Under the pieces are notes generated by a model. The model made no database searches and was not told where the DNA came from. It was given only the letters and a program-made list of their open reading frames with translations. The position numbers and the translations under genes are program-made. A DNA stretch of 64,000 nucleotides, from contig LBCK01000001.1 of the NCBI GenBank assembly GCA_000980705.1, forward strand, positions 248,001 through 312,000, read 5' to 3'. Source of the DNA: Ruminococcus sp. UNK.MGS-30. Its GTDB lineage: Bacteria > Bacillota > Clostridia > Oscillospirales > Ruminococcaceae. Position 1 is the first letter of the stretch. Each line of letters begins with the position of its first letter. Positions 15,416 to 23,555 of the stretch are shown piece after piece.

Positions 15416-16804
15416 TCATTCAGCGCTTTCCTGCTTTGCAGCATCCCGATCCATGCGGATGGCTTTCAGCACGATGGCGCATTCCAGACGCTTTTTCTCG
15501 ATCTCACAGGACAGCTTGTATGCCTTGTGGACATCGCCGCTGTACTGGTAGTTGTTCGCATTACAGCCGCCGCTGCAGTAGAATCTTGCCCAGCAGTTCC
15601 GGCAGTCCGGCTTGCTGTAGATATGGGTCTTGGCGAAGTCGGACTTCATTTCACGGTTGAATGTGCCGTCGTCCACGTTGCCCATCTTATAATCTGCCTC
15701 GCCGACAAACTGGTGACATGGGTAGATATCGCCGTCCGGTGTAATTGCCACATACTCGTTGCCGCAGCCGCAGCCCCGGAGACGCTTAATGGCGCAGGGT
15801 CCCTGATCCAGGTCCAGCATGAAGTGGAAGAAGTTGAACTTCTTGCCGGTTGCCTCATAGTCCAGGATCTTCTGCATCAGCCGTTCGTACTCCTCAAAGA
15901 TACGGGGCAGGTCTGCCTCGGTGATGGCATAGGGTTCCTTCGGGTCAGCGATAACCGGCTCTACAGAGATCTGGTCGAAACCGGCATCCAGCAGTGCAAA
16001 GACGTCGTCAGAGAAGTCAAGGTTATACTTGGTGTATGTGCCACGGACGTAGTATTCCTTTTCACCACGCTGGTCTACCAGCTTTTTGTACATGGGGACG
16101 ATTCTGTCATACGAACCCTTGCCGTCCACACGGGGACGCATCCGGTCGTTGACATCCTTTCTGCCGTCGATGGACAGAACAACGTTGGACATCTCCCGGT
16201 TAATGAAGTCGATCTTGTCATCGGTGAGAAGCATACCGTTTGTGGTGATGGTGAACCGGAACTTCTTGTTGTAGACCGGTTCCTGAGAACGGGCGTATTC
16301 CACGATTTTCTTGACGGTCTCGAAGTTCATCAGCGGTTCGCCGCCGAAGAAGTCCATTTCCAGATTCACACGATCCCCGGAATTTTTCAGCAGGAAATCC
16401 ACTGCCTTTTTGCCGGTCTCATAGGACATCAGCTTTCTGCCCTCGCCGAAGTCGCCGGTAGAGGCAAAACAGTACTGACAGCGCAGGTTGCAGTCGTGGG
16501 CGATGTTCAGACACATCGCCTTGATAGGAGATGCCACAGCGAAGTTGGCATATTTTTCGTAGTCATCCGGGGAGAAGAGGATGCCCTCGTCATATGCCTC
16601 CAGGATCTCGGCATAGCAGGAACGGATCTCTTCCGGGTCATAGAACCGGGAAAGCTTTGTCACGACCTCTTCCGGACATTCCGGTGCAAAAGGCGGTGCG
16701 ATATTGTCCAGCATATCATAGGTCAGCTCGTCCACCACATGAACGCCGCCGCTGTTTACGTCCAATACCACATTATAGTCGCCCAATTTATACTTATGAA
16801 TCAT
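15416..16804 (-). CDS. scfB: SCIFF-peptide thioether maturase (radical SAM/SPASM)
   Basis: 462 residues from ATG 16804 (MIHKYKLGDYNVVLDVNSGG), with GAAAGAGGAA upstream. Radical SAM cluster motif CNLRCQYC near residue 108, FFGGEPLMNF after it, and a C-terminal SPASM/auxiliary cluster region rich in Cys (CAIKRLRGCGCGNEY, YPCHQF, CRNCWARFYCSGGCN). The first ~80 residues resemble a peptide-binding PqqD-like domain. The family forms Cys-to-Thr type sulphur-to-carbon crosslinks in the SCIFF peptide, whose gene lies just upstream. The pair is widely conserved in Clostridia; the cellular role of the product is not settled. Confidence 0.95.
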   Translation of the reverse strand: MIHKYKLGDYNVVLDVNSGGVHVVDELTYDMLDNIAPPFAPECPEEVVTKLSRFYDPEEIRSCYAEILEAYDEGILFSPDDYEKYANFAVASPIKAMCLNIAHDCNLRCQYCFASTGDFGEGRKLMSYETGKKAVDFLLKNSGDRVNLEMDFFGGEPLMNFETVKKIVEYARSQEPVYNKKFRFTITTNGMLLTDDKIDFINREMSNVVLSIDGRKDVNDRMRPRVDGKGSYDRIVPMYKKLVDQRGEKEYYVRGTYTKYNLDFSDDVFALLDAGFDQISVEPVIADPKEPYAITEADLPRIFEEYERLMQKILDYEATGKKFNFFHFMLDLDQGPCAIKRLRGCGCGNEYVAITPDGDIYPCHQFVGEADYKMGNVDDGTFNREMKSDFAKTHIYSKPDCRNCWARFYCSGGCNANNYQYSGDVHKAYKLSCEIEKKRLECAIVLKAIRMDRDAAKQESAE

Positions 16805-16862
16805 AATTCTGTTTCCTCTTTCCAGCTGCATGGGGAAAAGCAGCATAACTCTTATAAATGCG

Positions 16863-16892
16863 AAAAAAGGGACAACGAACTGTCCCTTTTTT
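16863..16892 (-). terminator. Terminator/attenuator between scfA and scfB
   Basis: Perfect 12-bp arms AAAAAAGGGACA/TGTCCCTTTTTT with a 6-base loop, 40 bases after the scfA stop. It should let precursor transcripts outnumber maturase transcripts. Confidence 0.88.
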
Positions 16893-16932
16893 CTATCGGT
16901 TGCAGACTTGCGTTAAGCGGTTCAAAAACCAC

Positions 16933-17070
16933 TTAGTGTTCGCACTTCTGGTTCGCTACTGTGCAGGAAGTCTTGCAAGCAGACTGACAGGAAGCCTGAC
17001 ACTTGCCGCAGCCGCCCTTTGCAGCAGAAGCCTTCAGGTTTGCTGCATTGATGGTCTTGATGTGCTTCAT
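16933..17070 (-). CDS. scfA: SCIFF ranthipeptide precursor
   Basis: 45 residues from ATG 17070, with GGGGGAGGG upstream. It begins MKHIKTINAANLKAS and ends in a Cys-rich core CGKCQASCQSACKTSCTV, then ANQKCEH. Exactly six Cys (21, 24, 28, 32, 36, 43) in forty-five residues fits the family definition. The SACKTSC core is its hallmark. It is the substrate of the maturase encoded downstream. No leader-processing protease is visible nearby. Confidence 0.96.
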   Translation of the reverse strand: MKHIKTINAANLKASAAKGGCGKCQASCQSACKTSCTVANQKCEH

Positions 17071-17102
17071 TCGAAACCCTCCCCCAAAAAAAGTTTAACT
17101 AC

Positions 17103-17131
17103 ATTATATCACAAAATCACCGGATTTTCAA
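17103..17131 (-). promoter_or_regulatory. Promoter of scfA
   Basis: On the - strand: -35 TTGAAA (17126-17131), 17-base spacer, -10 TATAAT (17103-17108), 32 bases before the scfA ATG. Confidence 0.8.
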
Positions 17132-17184
17132 GCGTTCCATGCAAAATAGGAAAAAAGTTTACATCTTGCAAAAGAACCCTCCGG

Positions 17185-17592
17185 CTATCTGGGCGGTTTC
17201 CGATGGGGTGCATTGACGCCGGAAATCCCACCCCAGACACCGCCGCCGCAGAGACACAACAGCCGCACCGGACTGCCGGCAGTATGCAGCCAGACCAGGC
17301 TCGCCAGCGTCAGCACTGCCCACAGGAAGAGTCCGCAGAACAGTCCGCAGCGCCAGCCTTTCCGGCGGCGGCGGAATCCGGCAAAGCGACCCATGCCGTA
17401 CCCGGAAAACACCAGCGCTATCCCTGCCATAAGACGCAGCATCCACTCCGGCGCATCGGCGAAAAGCATCATCGCCGCCAGGATGCTCAGTACGCCGGTC
17501 AGAATCCCCAGCCCCACCGGCAGCGCCGCCAGCAAATACCAGCCGCCGGATACCCAAAGGCTTTTCCGGGACTGGGGTCGTGTGGTTTCCAT
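17185..17592 (-). CDS. Small membrane protein, TIGR04086-like
   Basis: 135 residues from ATG 17592, eight bases after GGAGG; an in-frame GTG at 17601 abuts the ribosome site. About four hydrophobic segments (for example WYLLAALPVGLGILTGVLSI and CGLFLWAVLTLASLVWL) with an Arg-rich loop FAGFRRRRKGWRCG. A membrane protein of the TIGR04086 family usually sits next to scfA in Clostridia, with yajC beside it, and this order matches. Assignment rests mostly on that context and the membrane pattern. Function unknown; export or signalling linked to the SCIFF peptide is only a suggestion. Confidence 0.7.
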   Translation of the reverse strand: METTRPQSRKSLWVSGGWYLLAALPVGLGILTGVLSILAAMMLFADAPEWMLRLMAGIALVFSGYGMGRFAGFRRRRKGWRCGLFCGLFLWAVLTLASLVWLHTAGSPVRLLCLCGGGVWGGISGVNAPHRKPPR

Positions 17593-17653
17593 GGGCTGCA
17601 CCTCCGTTAAACACTGTTATCCCAGCATATGCAGCACCCGCCAGTGATAGAAC

Positions 17654-17691
17654 GCAAAAACGGACTGTACGAATACAGCCCGTTCTTTTGC
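17654..17691 (-). terminator. Terminator after yajC
   Basis: On the - strand the stem ACGGGCTGTA/TACAGTCCGT with a TTCG tetraloop is followed by TTTTG. It lies 18 bases after the yajC stop codon. Confidence 0.8.
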
Positions 17692-17709
17692 GAAAATGCA
17701 CTGGGATTC

Positions 17710-18207
17710 TTAGTCCTTCAGCATACCCTGGTCGGAGTCGTCAGAACCCTTCTTTTTCTTCTTGGATGCTTTCTTTTCCTTGGCAGCAGCGATCTGTGCC
17801 TCCTGCTTGCGCTTTGCATTCTCGGTCATGGTCAGATTTTCCTGTACTGCCCAGTTCTTGATGCGCAGCTTGTTGCGGTTGCTGGTTGTCTCAATGACGA
17901 TATTATCCTCATTGACCTGTACCACCAGACCTACGATGCCGCCGATGGTAACGATCTCGTCACCGACCTGGAGGCTGTCCTGCATTGCCTTTGCTTCCTT
18001 GTCCTTTTTCTTCTGCGGACGAATCAGAATGAAATACATCACTGCGAACAGCAGCACCATAAAGATCAGATAGCCCACTGTGCCAAAGCCGCCGCCGGAT
18101 GTACTCGTAGAAGATGTGCCGCTGGCAAATGCAGTCATGCTGCAAACAGCGCCTGTCAGAGCTGCTGTGCTGGCAGCCAGTCCCAGTCTTGCGAAATTCT
18201 TACTCAT
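17710..18207 (-). CDS. yajC: Preprotein translocase subunit YajC, with an extra N-terminal segment
   Basis: 165 residues from ATG 18207, nine bases after GAAAGGG; longer than the usual ~90-110. The YajC core is clear: one transmembrane helix (GYLIFMVLLFAVMYFILIRP), then QKKKDKEAKAMQDSLQVGDE and VTIGGIVG. YajC binds SecDF next to the SecYEG channel. Before it lies a separate hydrophobic N-terminus that looks like a signal peptide (LGLAASTAALTGAVCSMTAF, then ASG) and a Ser/Thr/Gly spacer. The C-terminus is a long Lys-rich tail. Confidence 0.9.
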   Translation of the reverse strand: MSKNFARLGLAASTAALTGAVCSMTAFASGTSSTSTSGGGFGTVGYLIFMVLLFAVMYFILIRPQKKKDKEAKAMQDSLQVGDEIVTIGGIVGLVVQVNEDNIVIETTSNRNKLRIKNWAVQENLTMTENAKRKQEAQIAAAKEKKASKKKKKGSDDSDQGMLKD

Positions 18208-18254
18208 GTTCAAAAGCCCTTTCTACGTTTGCCCTGCGCTTTCGGGAAAAATGC

Positions 18255-19655
18255 TTACGCCTTGCTGCGCAGCACTTCGTCGATGGACGCAGCGGCTGTT
18301 TTTCCGGCACCCATCGCCAGAATGACGGTTGCCGCACCGGTGACAGCATCGCCGCCGGCATAAACCTTGTCCTTTGTGGTAGCCATTTCCTCGTTGACTA
18401 CGAGACAGCCCCACCGATTTGTGTCCAAGCCCTCTGTTGTCGAAGAGATCAGCGGATTCGGCGAAGTACCGATCGCCATGATAACCGTATCCACATCCAG
18501 GACAAACTCGCTGTCCGGAACAGCAACCGGTCTGCGTCTGCCGCTTTCGTCCGGTTCGCCCAGTTCCATGCGGATGCACTTCAAGCCGTTGACTCTTCCG
18601 TTTTCATCGCCCAGAATCTCTACCGGATTGCACAGGTTCTGGAACTCTACGCCCTCTTCCTTGGCGTGGTGTACCTCTTCCAGACGTGCCGGCATCTCTG
18701 CCTCAGAACGACGGTATACGATGTACACGTGTTCTGCGCCCATACGCAGCGCACTTCTGGCAGCATCCATTGCCACGTTACCGCCGCCGACAACAGCCAC
18801 AACCTTCGACTGGATGACCGGTGTCGCATACTTCGGGTCATAGCCGTGCATCAGGTTGATACGGGTCAGATACTCATTTGCGGAGCATACGCCCACCAGA
18901 CCTTCGCCCGGAATGTTCATGAACCGGGGCAGACCTGCACCGGAACCGATAAAGACTGCATCATAGCCGCCTGCCATCAGTTCGTCGATGGACAGGATCT
19001 TGCCGATGACCATATCCGGCTGGATATCTACGCCGGCATCCTTCAGCGACTGGATCTCCTGCTGTACAATGGTTTTCGGGAGACGGAACTCCGGAATACC
19101 GTACATCAGAACGCCGCCGGCTACCTGGAATGCCTCAAAGACAGTTACCTGATAGCCCAGGCGTGCCAGATCTCCGGCACAGGTCAGACCAGCCGGGCCG
19201 CCGCCTACAATGGCAACACGCTTGCCGTTCGGCGCAGCCTTTTCCTGCTTGCCGGTATAGCCATGCTCACGGGCATAGTCTGCCACAAAACGCTCCAGAC
19301 GGCCGATGGCAACCGGCTCGCCCTTCTTGCCACGGACGCACTTGCCCTCGCACTGGTTCTCCTGGGGACATACACGGCCGCAGACAGCCGGCAGGCTGTT
19401 GGTGGTGCGGATGATGTCATACGCCTGGAGGAAGTCTCCGGCAGCCACAGCAGCGATGAAATCCGGGATCGGAACGCCTACCGGACATCCGCTGACACAG
19501 GGCTTTGCCTTACAGTGCAGACAGCGGGTCGCCTCCTCCTGTGCCTGTTCCGGGGTATAGCCCATTGCAACTTCTTCAAAACACTTTGCACGTTCCTTGG
19601 GATCACGCTCCGGCATAGGAACCTTTGTCGGTGTCATATTGAATTTTCCTGCCAT
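18255..19655 (-). CDS. nfnB: NfnB-type NADPH oxidoreductase subunit (GltA-like)
   Basis: 466 residues from ATG 19655, with GGAAGGAGG upstream. N-terminal [4Fe-4S] Cys motifs CLHCKAKPCVSGCPVGVPIP and CGRVCPQENQCEGKC, then two dinucleotide folds (VAIVGGGPAGLTCAGDLA and VVAVVGGGNVAMDAARSA). This is the small-subunit glutamate synthase fold. Alone it would be called GltA, but the partner just upstream is the NfnA-type FAD protein, so the pair most likely forms NfnAB, which couples NADH and reduced ferredoxin to NADPH by electron bifurcation. The start is two bases after the nfnA stop, so translation is coupled. Confidence 0.92.
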   Translation of the reverse strand: MAGKFNMTPTKVPMPERDPKERAKCFEEVAMGYTPEQAQEEATRCLHCKAKPCVSGCPVGVPIPDFIAAVAAGDFLQAYDIIRTTNSLPAVCGRVCPQENQCEGKCVRGKKGEPVAIGRLERFVADYAREHGYTGKQEKAAPNGKRVAIVGGGPAGLTCAGDLARLGYQVTVFEAFQVAGGVLMYGIPEFRLPKTIVQQEIQSLKDAGVDIQPDMVIGKILSIDELMAGGYDAVFIGSGAGLPRFMNIPGEGLVGVCSANEYLTRINLMHGYDPKYATPVIQSKVVAVVGGGNVAMDAARSALRMGAEHVYIVYRRSEAEMPARLEEVHHAKEEGVEFQNLCNPVEILGDENGRVNGLKCIRMELGEPDESGRRRPVAVPDSEFVLDVDTVIMAIGTSPNPLISSTTEGLDTNRWGCLVVNEEMATTKDKVYAGGDAVTGAATVILAMGAGKTAAASIDEVLRSKA

Positions 19656-19657
19656 GG

Positions 19658-20488
19658 TCACTGTACCTCCTTCCGGAACAGATTGCATTCCTGCTCCTGC
19701 CGCTTGTACGTGCCGTTGCGGCGCATCAATTCGTCAAAATCTACCTGATGACCGTCAAAGTCCGGACCGTCTACGCAGGCATACTTGGTCTTGCCGCCGA
19801 CGGTCACACGACATCCGCCGCACATTCCGGTTCCGTCCACCATGATCGGGTTCAGCGAAACGATGGTCTTTACCTGGAACGGCTCGGTCGTCTTACAGAC
19901 AAACTTCATCATGGGAACCGGACCGATAGCAATGACGACGTCATACTTCTTGCCCTGTTCCAGCTGCTGCTGCAGCACATTGGTCACAAAGCCCTTTGTG
20001 CCGTAGGAACCGTCATCGGTGCAGAGATACAGGTTATCGCTGCACGCACGGAATTCATCTTCCAGAATGACAATATCCTTGTTGCGGAAACCAACGATGG
20101 TATCCACTTCCAGACCCAGGCTGTGCAGGTGCTTTGCCTGGGGATATGCGATGGCACATCCTACGCCGCCGCCGATCACGCAGACCGACTTTGTGCCTTC
20201 CGGCAGTTCTGTGGGAACGCCCAGCGGTCCGACCAGATCCAGGATGGTGTCACCTGCCTCCAGCTGTGAAAACTGGCGTGTGGTCTCACCGGCGATCTGG
20301 AAGATCAGCGTAATTGTGCCGCCTTCACGGTCATAATCTGCTACGGTCAACGGTACACGCTCACCGAATTCGTCCAGCCGGAAAATGATAAACTGTCCCG
20401 GCAGAACCTTCTTTGCGATCAGCGGTGCAACAATGCGTACCATCACAACTGCATCGTTGAGCTTTTTCTTTTCTACGATTTGAAACAA
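19658..20488 (-). CDS. nfnA: NfnA-type ferredoxin:NAD(P)+ oxidoreductase subunit
   Basis: 276 residues from TTG 20488 (product starts MFQIVEKKKLND), five bases after GAGGTGA; this matches the family's usual N-terminus and length. Upstream ATGs in the same frame (20512, 20617) have no ribosome site. FAD-binding region (PGQFIIFRLDEFGERVPLTV), NAD-binding GGGVGCAIAYPQAKHLHSLG, and the C-terminal [2Fe-2S] cysteines in MCGGCRVTVGG and YACVDGP. Same family as PyrK-like sulfide/dihydroorotate dehydrogenase electron-transfer subunits. It pairs with nfnB. Confidence 0.92.
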   Translation of the reverse strand: MFQIVEKKKLNDAVVMVRIVAPLIAKKVLPGQFIIFRLDEFGERVPLTVADYDREGGTITLIFQIAGETTRQFSQLEAGDTILDLVGPLGVPTELPEGTKSVCVIGGGVGCAIAYPQAKHLHSLGLEVDTIVGFRNKDIVILEDEFRACSDNLYLCTDDGSYGTKGFVTNVLQQQLEQGKKYDVVIAIGPVPMMKFVCKTTEPFQVKTIVSLNPIMVDGTGMCGGCRVTVGGKTKYACVDGPDFDGHQVDFDELMRRNGTYKRQEQECNLFRKEVQ

Positions 20489-20578
20489 TTCTTTCACCTC
20501 ATGCAATCTCATTGACTGTGCCGGATGCCGGAGCCTGTCCCGTATCCGGAAACATCCCCAAATTCTGACAAGCCGAAT

Positions 20579-20609
20579 GAAACAAGCCGACAGACCGCCG
20601 GCTTGTTTG
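20579..20609 (-). terminator. Terminator after the efp transcript
   Basis: Stem AAACAAGCCG/CGGCTTGTTT with a 9-base loop, 48 bases after the stop of the Zn-ribbon gene. The stem's own T-run provides the tail. Confidence 0.72.
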
Positions 20610-20656
20610 AAATACATATTTGCAGCGCTGCCGTATAAACGGACAGCAGTCGAATC

Positions 20657-21148
20657 TTATTCCGCAGAATCGTCCTCTGCCGGCACGTCAATCGGCACTT
20701 CAAAAGCGTCGTCGTCCAGATCGCTGTAGTCAAACTCCAGCATCTCGCCGCAGCACGGACACGGCATTTCGCCCTCTTCCAGAACAGATTCGCTCAGAGC
20801 GATGACATTATTGCAGGACGGGCAGACTGTCTCATAGAGTGTCTCATCATCGTCGTCGTCAAAATCGTCATCATCAAAGTCGTCATCGTCGTCACAGGAA
20901 TAGTATGCGTCATCCTCATCGTCCTCATCATAGACAATGTCTTCCAGATCGCCCAGATCCTGATCAAACAGATCGCAAACCTCTGTCAGTTCGTCTACCT
21001 GGGTCTGCAGATCGCTGACATATGCTGTCAGATCCTGCATGACATCCAGCAGCTGTCCCAGTACCTTGCCTTCTTTTGTGCTGGTCAGATCCAGTTCCAT
21101 ACCGTCGACCATTCCACGCAAATACGCCATCTTATCCGTCAGGTTCAT
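20657..21148 (-). CDS. Acidic Zn-ribbon protein, CD1247-like
   Basis: 163 residues. A helical N-terminal domain (MNLTDKMAYLRGMVDGMELD and predicted coiled coil) resembles the CD1247 N-terminal domain of Clostridia. A long Asp/Glu run (about residues 74-100, with CDDDDDFDDDDFDDDDD) follows, then a zinc ribbon with CPSC and CPCC. Extremely acidic. Function unknown. Encoded 80 bases downstream of efp on the same strand, with the operon terminator after it, so probably co-transcribed with elongation factor P. Confidence 0.78.
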   Translation of the reverse strand: MNLTDKMAYLRGMVDGMELDLTSTKEGKVLGQLLDVMQDLTAYVSDLQTQVDELTEVCDLFDQDLGDLEDIVYDEDDEDDAYYSCDDDDDFDDDDFDDDDDETLYETVCPSCNNVIALSESVLEEGEMPCPCCGEMLEFDYSDLDDDAFEVPIDVPAEDDSAE

Positions 21149-21229
21149 TTGAAATACCTCCTGTTCAAAACACGGTCTGCATTTTTCCGTGCAGCACCGA
21201 AAATGTTTGCGTCAAGCAGATGCTTTCGC

Positions 21230-21787
21230 TTATGCTCTTTCCATATACTCACCGGTTCTGGTGTCGATGCGGATCATGTCGCCCTGGTTGATGAACAGCG
21301 GCACCTTGATCTCTGCGCCAGTTTCCAGTGTAGCCGGCTTGGTTGCATTGGTAGCAGTATCGCCCTTGAAGCCCGGGTCAGTCTCGGTAACTTCCAGCTC
21401 AACAAAGTTGGGCGGCTCTACGCCGAATACGTTGCCCTTATAGGACAGAACCTTAACTTCCATGTTCTCCTTAACGAACTGGAATGCCGGACCCAGCTTG
21501 GAGCTATCGATCGGCTGCTGCTCATAGGTCTCCATGTCCATGAAGTAGTACAGATCGCCGTCGCTGTACAGATACTGCATATCCTTGCGCTCGATATAAG
21601 CGGTCGGATACTTATCGGTCGGGTTGAAAGAACGCTCTACCACTGCGCCAGTGATAACATTCTTATACTTGGTGCGGACGAAAGCGGCACCCTTACCCGG
21701 CTTAACGTGCTGGAATTCGATAACCTGTACCACGTTGCCGTCCAGTTCAAATGTGATACCGTTTCTGAAATCGCCTGCTGAAATCAT
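21230..21787 (-). CDS. efp: Elongation factor P
   Basis: 185 residues, full length, preceded by GGAGGTTTC. Starts [17 protein letters not shown]; the [15 protein letters not shown] loop carries the lysine at the tip of domain I that is post-translationally modified in many bacteria. No EpmA/EpmB or arginine-rhamnosylation genes are in the window. EF-P relieves stalling at polyproline; the promoter at 21949-21977 drives it with a ~155-base leader. Confidence 0.97.
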   Translation of the reverse strand: MISAGDFRNGITFELDGNVVQVIEFQHVKPGKGAAFVRTKYKNVITGAVVERSFNPTDKYPTAYIERKDMQYLYSDGDLYYFMDMETYEQQPIDSSKLGPAFQFVKENMEVKVLSYKGNVFGVEPPNFVELEVTETDPGFKGDTATNATKPATLETGAEIKVPLFINQGDMIRIDTRTGEYMERA

Positions 21788-21948
21788 AAATTGAAACCTC
21801 CGTTTTATTTCTAGGGAATGGGGGTCGATCCCTTTCGAGTGTTTTCCGCCGTGGGAACACGCTCTCCTGTTTCCCTATATTTCATGCAACGACAGGAAAC
21901 GCCCTGCGTCCAAGCAGAGAATCCCCATAAAAAACATTGCTTAAATTT

Positions 21949-21977
21949 ATTATACAACATAATCGCCGTCTTTGCAA
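21949..21977 (-). promoter_or_regulatory. Promoter of efp
   Basis: On the - strand: -35 TTGCAA (21972-21977), 17-base spacer, -10 TATAAT (21949-21954). The 5' leader of about 155 bases (21788-21942) is rich in short stems but matches no regulatory RNA that I recognise. Confidence 0.75.
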
Positions 21978-22017
21978 GACTTTCCGCAAAAAAATTTACG
22001 TTTCCGCCGGAAAAATC

Positions 22018-23094
22018 TTACAGCACCGTCAGCTGTTTCGGCGCCTCGGTCAGATTCTCGCAGCCGTTTTCCCGAATGACCACAAAATCCTCGATGCGCA
22101 CGCCGAATTCGCCCGGCAGGTAAATGCCCGGCTCTACCGTGACCACGTTCCCGGTCTCCAGCTTTGCCAGCGTTCCCGGCGAGGCATTGGGGAACTCGTG
22201 AATTTCCAGACCCACGCCGTGTCCCAGGGAATGCCCGAAGTTGTCGCCGTAGCCTGCCTCTTCGATGATATCCCGTGCCAGCTTGTCCATGTCTCTGCCG
22301 GTGATGCCGGGTTTTGCGCCCACAATGCCGGCAGCCTGGGCTTTCAGCACGATATCATAGACCTGCTGCATTCTTTCGCTGGGCTTTCCCACGCAGACAG
22401 TACGGGTCATGTCGCTGTGATAGCCGTCCACCATAGCGCCGTAATCCATCAGTACGAAATCGCCGCTCTGCACGATACGCTGCGCAGAGGGTACGCCGTG
22501 GGGCATGGAAGTGGCACTGCCCGTCAGCGCAATGGTGGGGAAAGATTCCCCTTCTGAACCGTTTTCCATCATGGTCTGGTTCAGCCGCAGCATCACGTCA
22601 CGCTCCGAGATGCCCGGACGCAGGAAATTGCAGATATCCGCAAAGGCAATTTCCGCAATGCGCTGCGCCCTGCGAATTTTGTCGATCTCCTCTTCGCTCT
22701 TCACCGTGCGGCACGCATAGATCACACGGCTCAGGGTATCGCTGTAATCCAGCCGCACCAGATTCCCCAGCTGCTGTTTCAGCTTGGAGAACTGGCTCAG
22801 CGTCATTTCCATCGCCTCGACAGAGACGGTCTTTGCGCTGTGCTTTTGGAACAGTTCCCGGAGCTGTGCAAACAGGTCGTGCTGCTCGATAACGGTACAG
22901 TCCTTCACGCATTCCCGTGCCTTTTCAATATAGCGGAAGTCGATGATAAGATAGGCGGCATCCCGAAAGCAGACGACGGTTCCGGCAGAGGACTGCATCC
23001 CGGTGAAATACCGGCGGTTTACATCAGATTGAATGACCGCAGCGTCTGTCTCCGGCGGCAGCTGCTGCATCAGTTTTTCCAAACGGCTTTGCAT
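22018..23094 (-). CDS. Xaa-Pro peptidase, M24 family
   Basis: 358 residues, with AAGGAG upstream. An N-terminal creatinase-like domain precedes the pita-bread catalytic domain, whose metal ligands are visible: MDYGAMVDGYHSDMTRT (two Asp), SLGHGVGLEIHEFP (His) and TVEPGIYLPGEFGVRIED (two Glu). It removes amino acids ahead of proline, or splits X-Pro dipeptides. Last of the yqeG-aroQ-pep cluster and adjacent to efp, a common clostridial arrangement. Confidence 0.93.
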   Translation of the reverse strand: MQSRLEKLMQQLPPETDAAVIQSDVNRRYFTGMQSSAGTVVCFRDAAYLIIDFRYIEKARECVKDCTVIEQHDLFAQLRELFQKHSAKTVSVEAMEMTLSQFSKLKQQLGNLVRLDYSDTLSRVIYACRTVKSEEEIDKIRRAQRIAEIAFADICNFLRPGISERDVMLRLNQTMMENGSEGESFPTIALTGSATSMPHGVPSAQRIVQSGDFVLMDYGAMVDGYHSDMTRTVCVGKPSERMQQVYDIVLKAQAAGIVGAKPGITGRDMDKLARDIIEEAGYGDNFGHSLGHGVGLEIHEFPNASPGTLAKLETGNVVTVEPGIYLPGEFGVRIEDFVVIRENGCENLTEAPKQLTVL

Positions 23095-23109
23095 GATGAA
23101 AACATCTCC

Positions 23110-23541
23110 TTACATTTCAGAAAGTGCCTGGAGCGCCAGGAAATAGCCGTTGATGCCGAAACCGGCGATCGTTCCGGCGCAGACCGGACTCAGCACAGAG
23201 TGGGAACGGAACTCGTCCCGTGCATAAATGTTGCTGATATGTACTTCCACACAAGGGATCCGGATGTCGTGAATAGCATCATGAATGGCATAGCTGTAGT
23301 GGGTATATGCCCCGGCATTGATGACAACGCCGTCAAAGGTATTCCGTGCAGCGTGCAGCTTGTCGATGATCGCACCCTCGTGGTTGGACTGAAAGATCTC
23401 GCACTCCAGTCCCAGACCCTCTGCACGATCCAGGATCATCCGGTTCAGATCAGCGAAAGTGGTATTGCCGTAAACGCCCGGCTCACGCTCTCCCAGCAGA
23501 TTCAGATTCGGTCCGTGGATCACCAAAACTTTTTGCATCAT
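23110..23541 (-). CDS. aroQ: 3-dehydroquinate dehydratase, type II
   Basis: 143 residues. Motifs VIHGPNLNLLGEREPGVYG (catalytic Arg loop and Tyr), NAGAYTHYSYAIHDAI and EVHISN (catalytic His). Converts 3-dehydroquinate to 3-dehydroshikimate in the shikimate pathway; functions as a dodecamer in the family. Two ATGs are adjacent (23541 and 23538) and either could start translation. It stands between yqeG and the M24 peptidase gene, with gaps of about 15 bases. Confidence 0.95.
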   Translation of the reverse strand: MMQKVLVIHGPNLNLLGEREPGVYGNTTFADLNRMILDRAEGLGLECEIFQSNHEGAIIDKLHAARNTFDGVVINAGAYTHYSYAIHDAIHDIRIPCVEVHISNIYARDEFRSHSVLSPVCAGTIAGFGINGYFLALQALSEM

Positions 23542-23555
23542 AGCAGTTCAGCTCC

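Noticed and set aside
19658-20617. nfnA starting at an upstream ATG (20617 or 20512)
   Set aside because: Neither has a ribosome site, and family proteins begin at the position of the TTG 20488, which has GAGGTGA in front.
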